From Thiotrichaceae bacterium (GTDB lineage Bacteria; Pseudomonadota; Gammaproteobacteria; Thiotrichales; Thiotrichaceae): 14,637 nucleotides of DNA. Made by a program: the position numbers and the translations under genes. A model generated the notes under the pieces. The model had not been told where the DNA came from and searched no databases. It was given only the letters and a program-made list of their open reading frames with translations. The stretch covers positions 1 to 14,637 of the forward strand of contig JANTHA010000020.1 in NCBI GenBank assembly GCA_024762625.1. The letters run 5' to 3'. Shown piece by piece: positions 14,234 to 14,637 of the stretch. Within the stretch, counting starts at the first letter, position 1. Every line of letters starts with the position of its first letter.

Positions 14234-14637
14234 GACTTGATCAAGAAAGGTCTTGGCGTCAAGAACCTGTATGCCGCAATCCACAAAATGATTATCGCGA
14301 CTGATCAATAACTCACAACCCGCGTTCCTGGCGCATAGACATTGCAGTGTATCTTCAAAATCCTGTCCGGCGTTTTGAAGGCTAAGCGCTATTGCTTCCG
14401 TAATTGTTTCCTTGCCAAATGGGATGACTTCCCATTCAGTCAGGATCAGTTTGAAAAATTCGAGAGCAGCCTGCTTGTTTTTTATGATATAAAAAATGGT
14501 TGAAAGCATGTCTTCACTTATGAAAATGCGATATTCATCTTCAATAATTTTTGTTAGCAAGCGTCTTGAAAGATTATGATTCTGTCGTTGCGAATCCAGG
14601 AAATCCAGAATGATATTGGTGTCCAGAAAGATTGATT
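14225..14637 (-). CDS. PIN-domain nuclease, VapC-like toxin (5' end cut by the window edge)
   Basis: About 136 residues are readable, so only the first one or few codons are missing. The visible frame begins SIFLDTNIILDFLD, the usual start of a PIN fold with the first catalytic Asp. It then runs through the helical middle to QDFEDTLQC and ELLISRD, which hold the downstream acidic residues of the metal site, and ends with [18 protein letters not shown]-fold proteins are Mg2+-dependent RNases, most often toxins of VapBC modules. The antitoxin gene would be expected upstream, beyond position 14637, and cannot be seen. A shorter form starting at TTG 14560 would lack the first catalytic Asp and is therefore unlikely. 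The gene is A+T-richer than the ABC genes. It converges on the ATPase gene with a 6-bp overlap of the stops. Confidence 0.82.
   Translation of the reverse strand, partial: SIFLDTNIILDFLDSQRQNHNLSRRLLTKIIEDEYRIFISEDMLSTIFYIIKNKQAALEFFKLILTEWEVIPFGKETITEAIALSLQNAGQDFEDTLQCLCARNAGCELLISRDNHFVDCGIQVLDAKTFLDQVNS

Overview
The window looks like a chromosomal segment of a Gram-negative proteobacterium, most likely a gamma- or betaproteobacterium. The support is the set YgfZ, YciB/IspZ, YciI, YciO, a 400-residue TrpRS with a long insertion, and the order site-2 protease - trpS - scpA - scpB, which is common in those classes. Species cannot be read from the sequence. I see no rRNA, tRNA, CRISPR array or insertion sequence. 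No stretch longer than 300 bases lacks a gene; the longest gap is 7733-7996.

Left part (1-2510, all minus strand): yciB (septation/envelope membrane protein), yciI-like, a secreted parvulin-type peptidyl-prolyl isomerase, and the start of ygfZ, cut by the window edge. The first three lie 44-47 bp apart and read as one transcription unit, with an extra promoter candidate directly before the isomerase gene.

Middle part (2690-6980, plus strand): yciO, a site-2 zinc protease of the M50 family, trpS, scpA and scpB. A near-consensus sigma-70 promoter (TTGACA-16-TATAAC) precedes the protease. A 62-bp nested inverted repeat lies between the protease and trpS. The scpA start is preceded by two tandem 4-codon mini-ORFs. 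The end of scpB carries a good ribosome-binding site and ATG that lead only into a 22-codon ORF, which suggests that a third gene of the operon was lost.

Right part (about 6981-14637): an accessory-looking block. It starts with an A+T-rich hepT/mntA toxin-antitoxin pair (minus strand). A four-gene plus-strand operon follows for a peptide/nickel-type (family 5) ABC importer: a membrane-tethered binding protein with a coiled coil, two enlarged permeases, and one fused double ATPase. The window ends in a PIN-domain (VapC-like) nuclease gene on the minus strand, almost complete, whose stop codon overlaps that of the ATPase inside a perfect palindrome.

The most unusual content is the ABC importer. 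Its binding protein is anchored by an N-terminal helix plus coiled coil instead of being free or a lipoprotein, and both permeases carry additional membrane helices that ordinary DppB/DppC-type subunits lack. The genes sit together with no other importer parts missing, so they probably form a self-contained, structurally divergent complex with unknown substrate.
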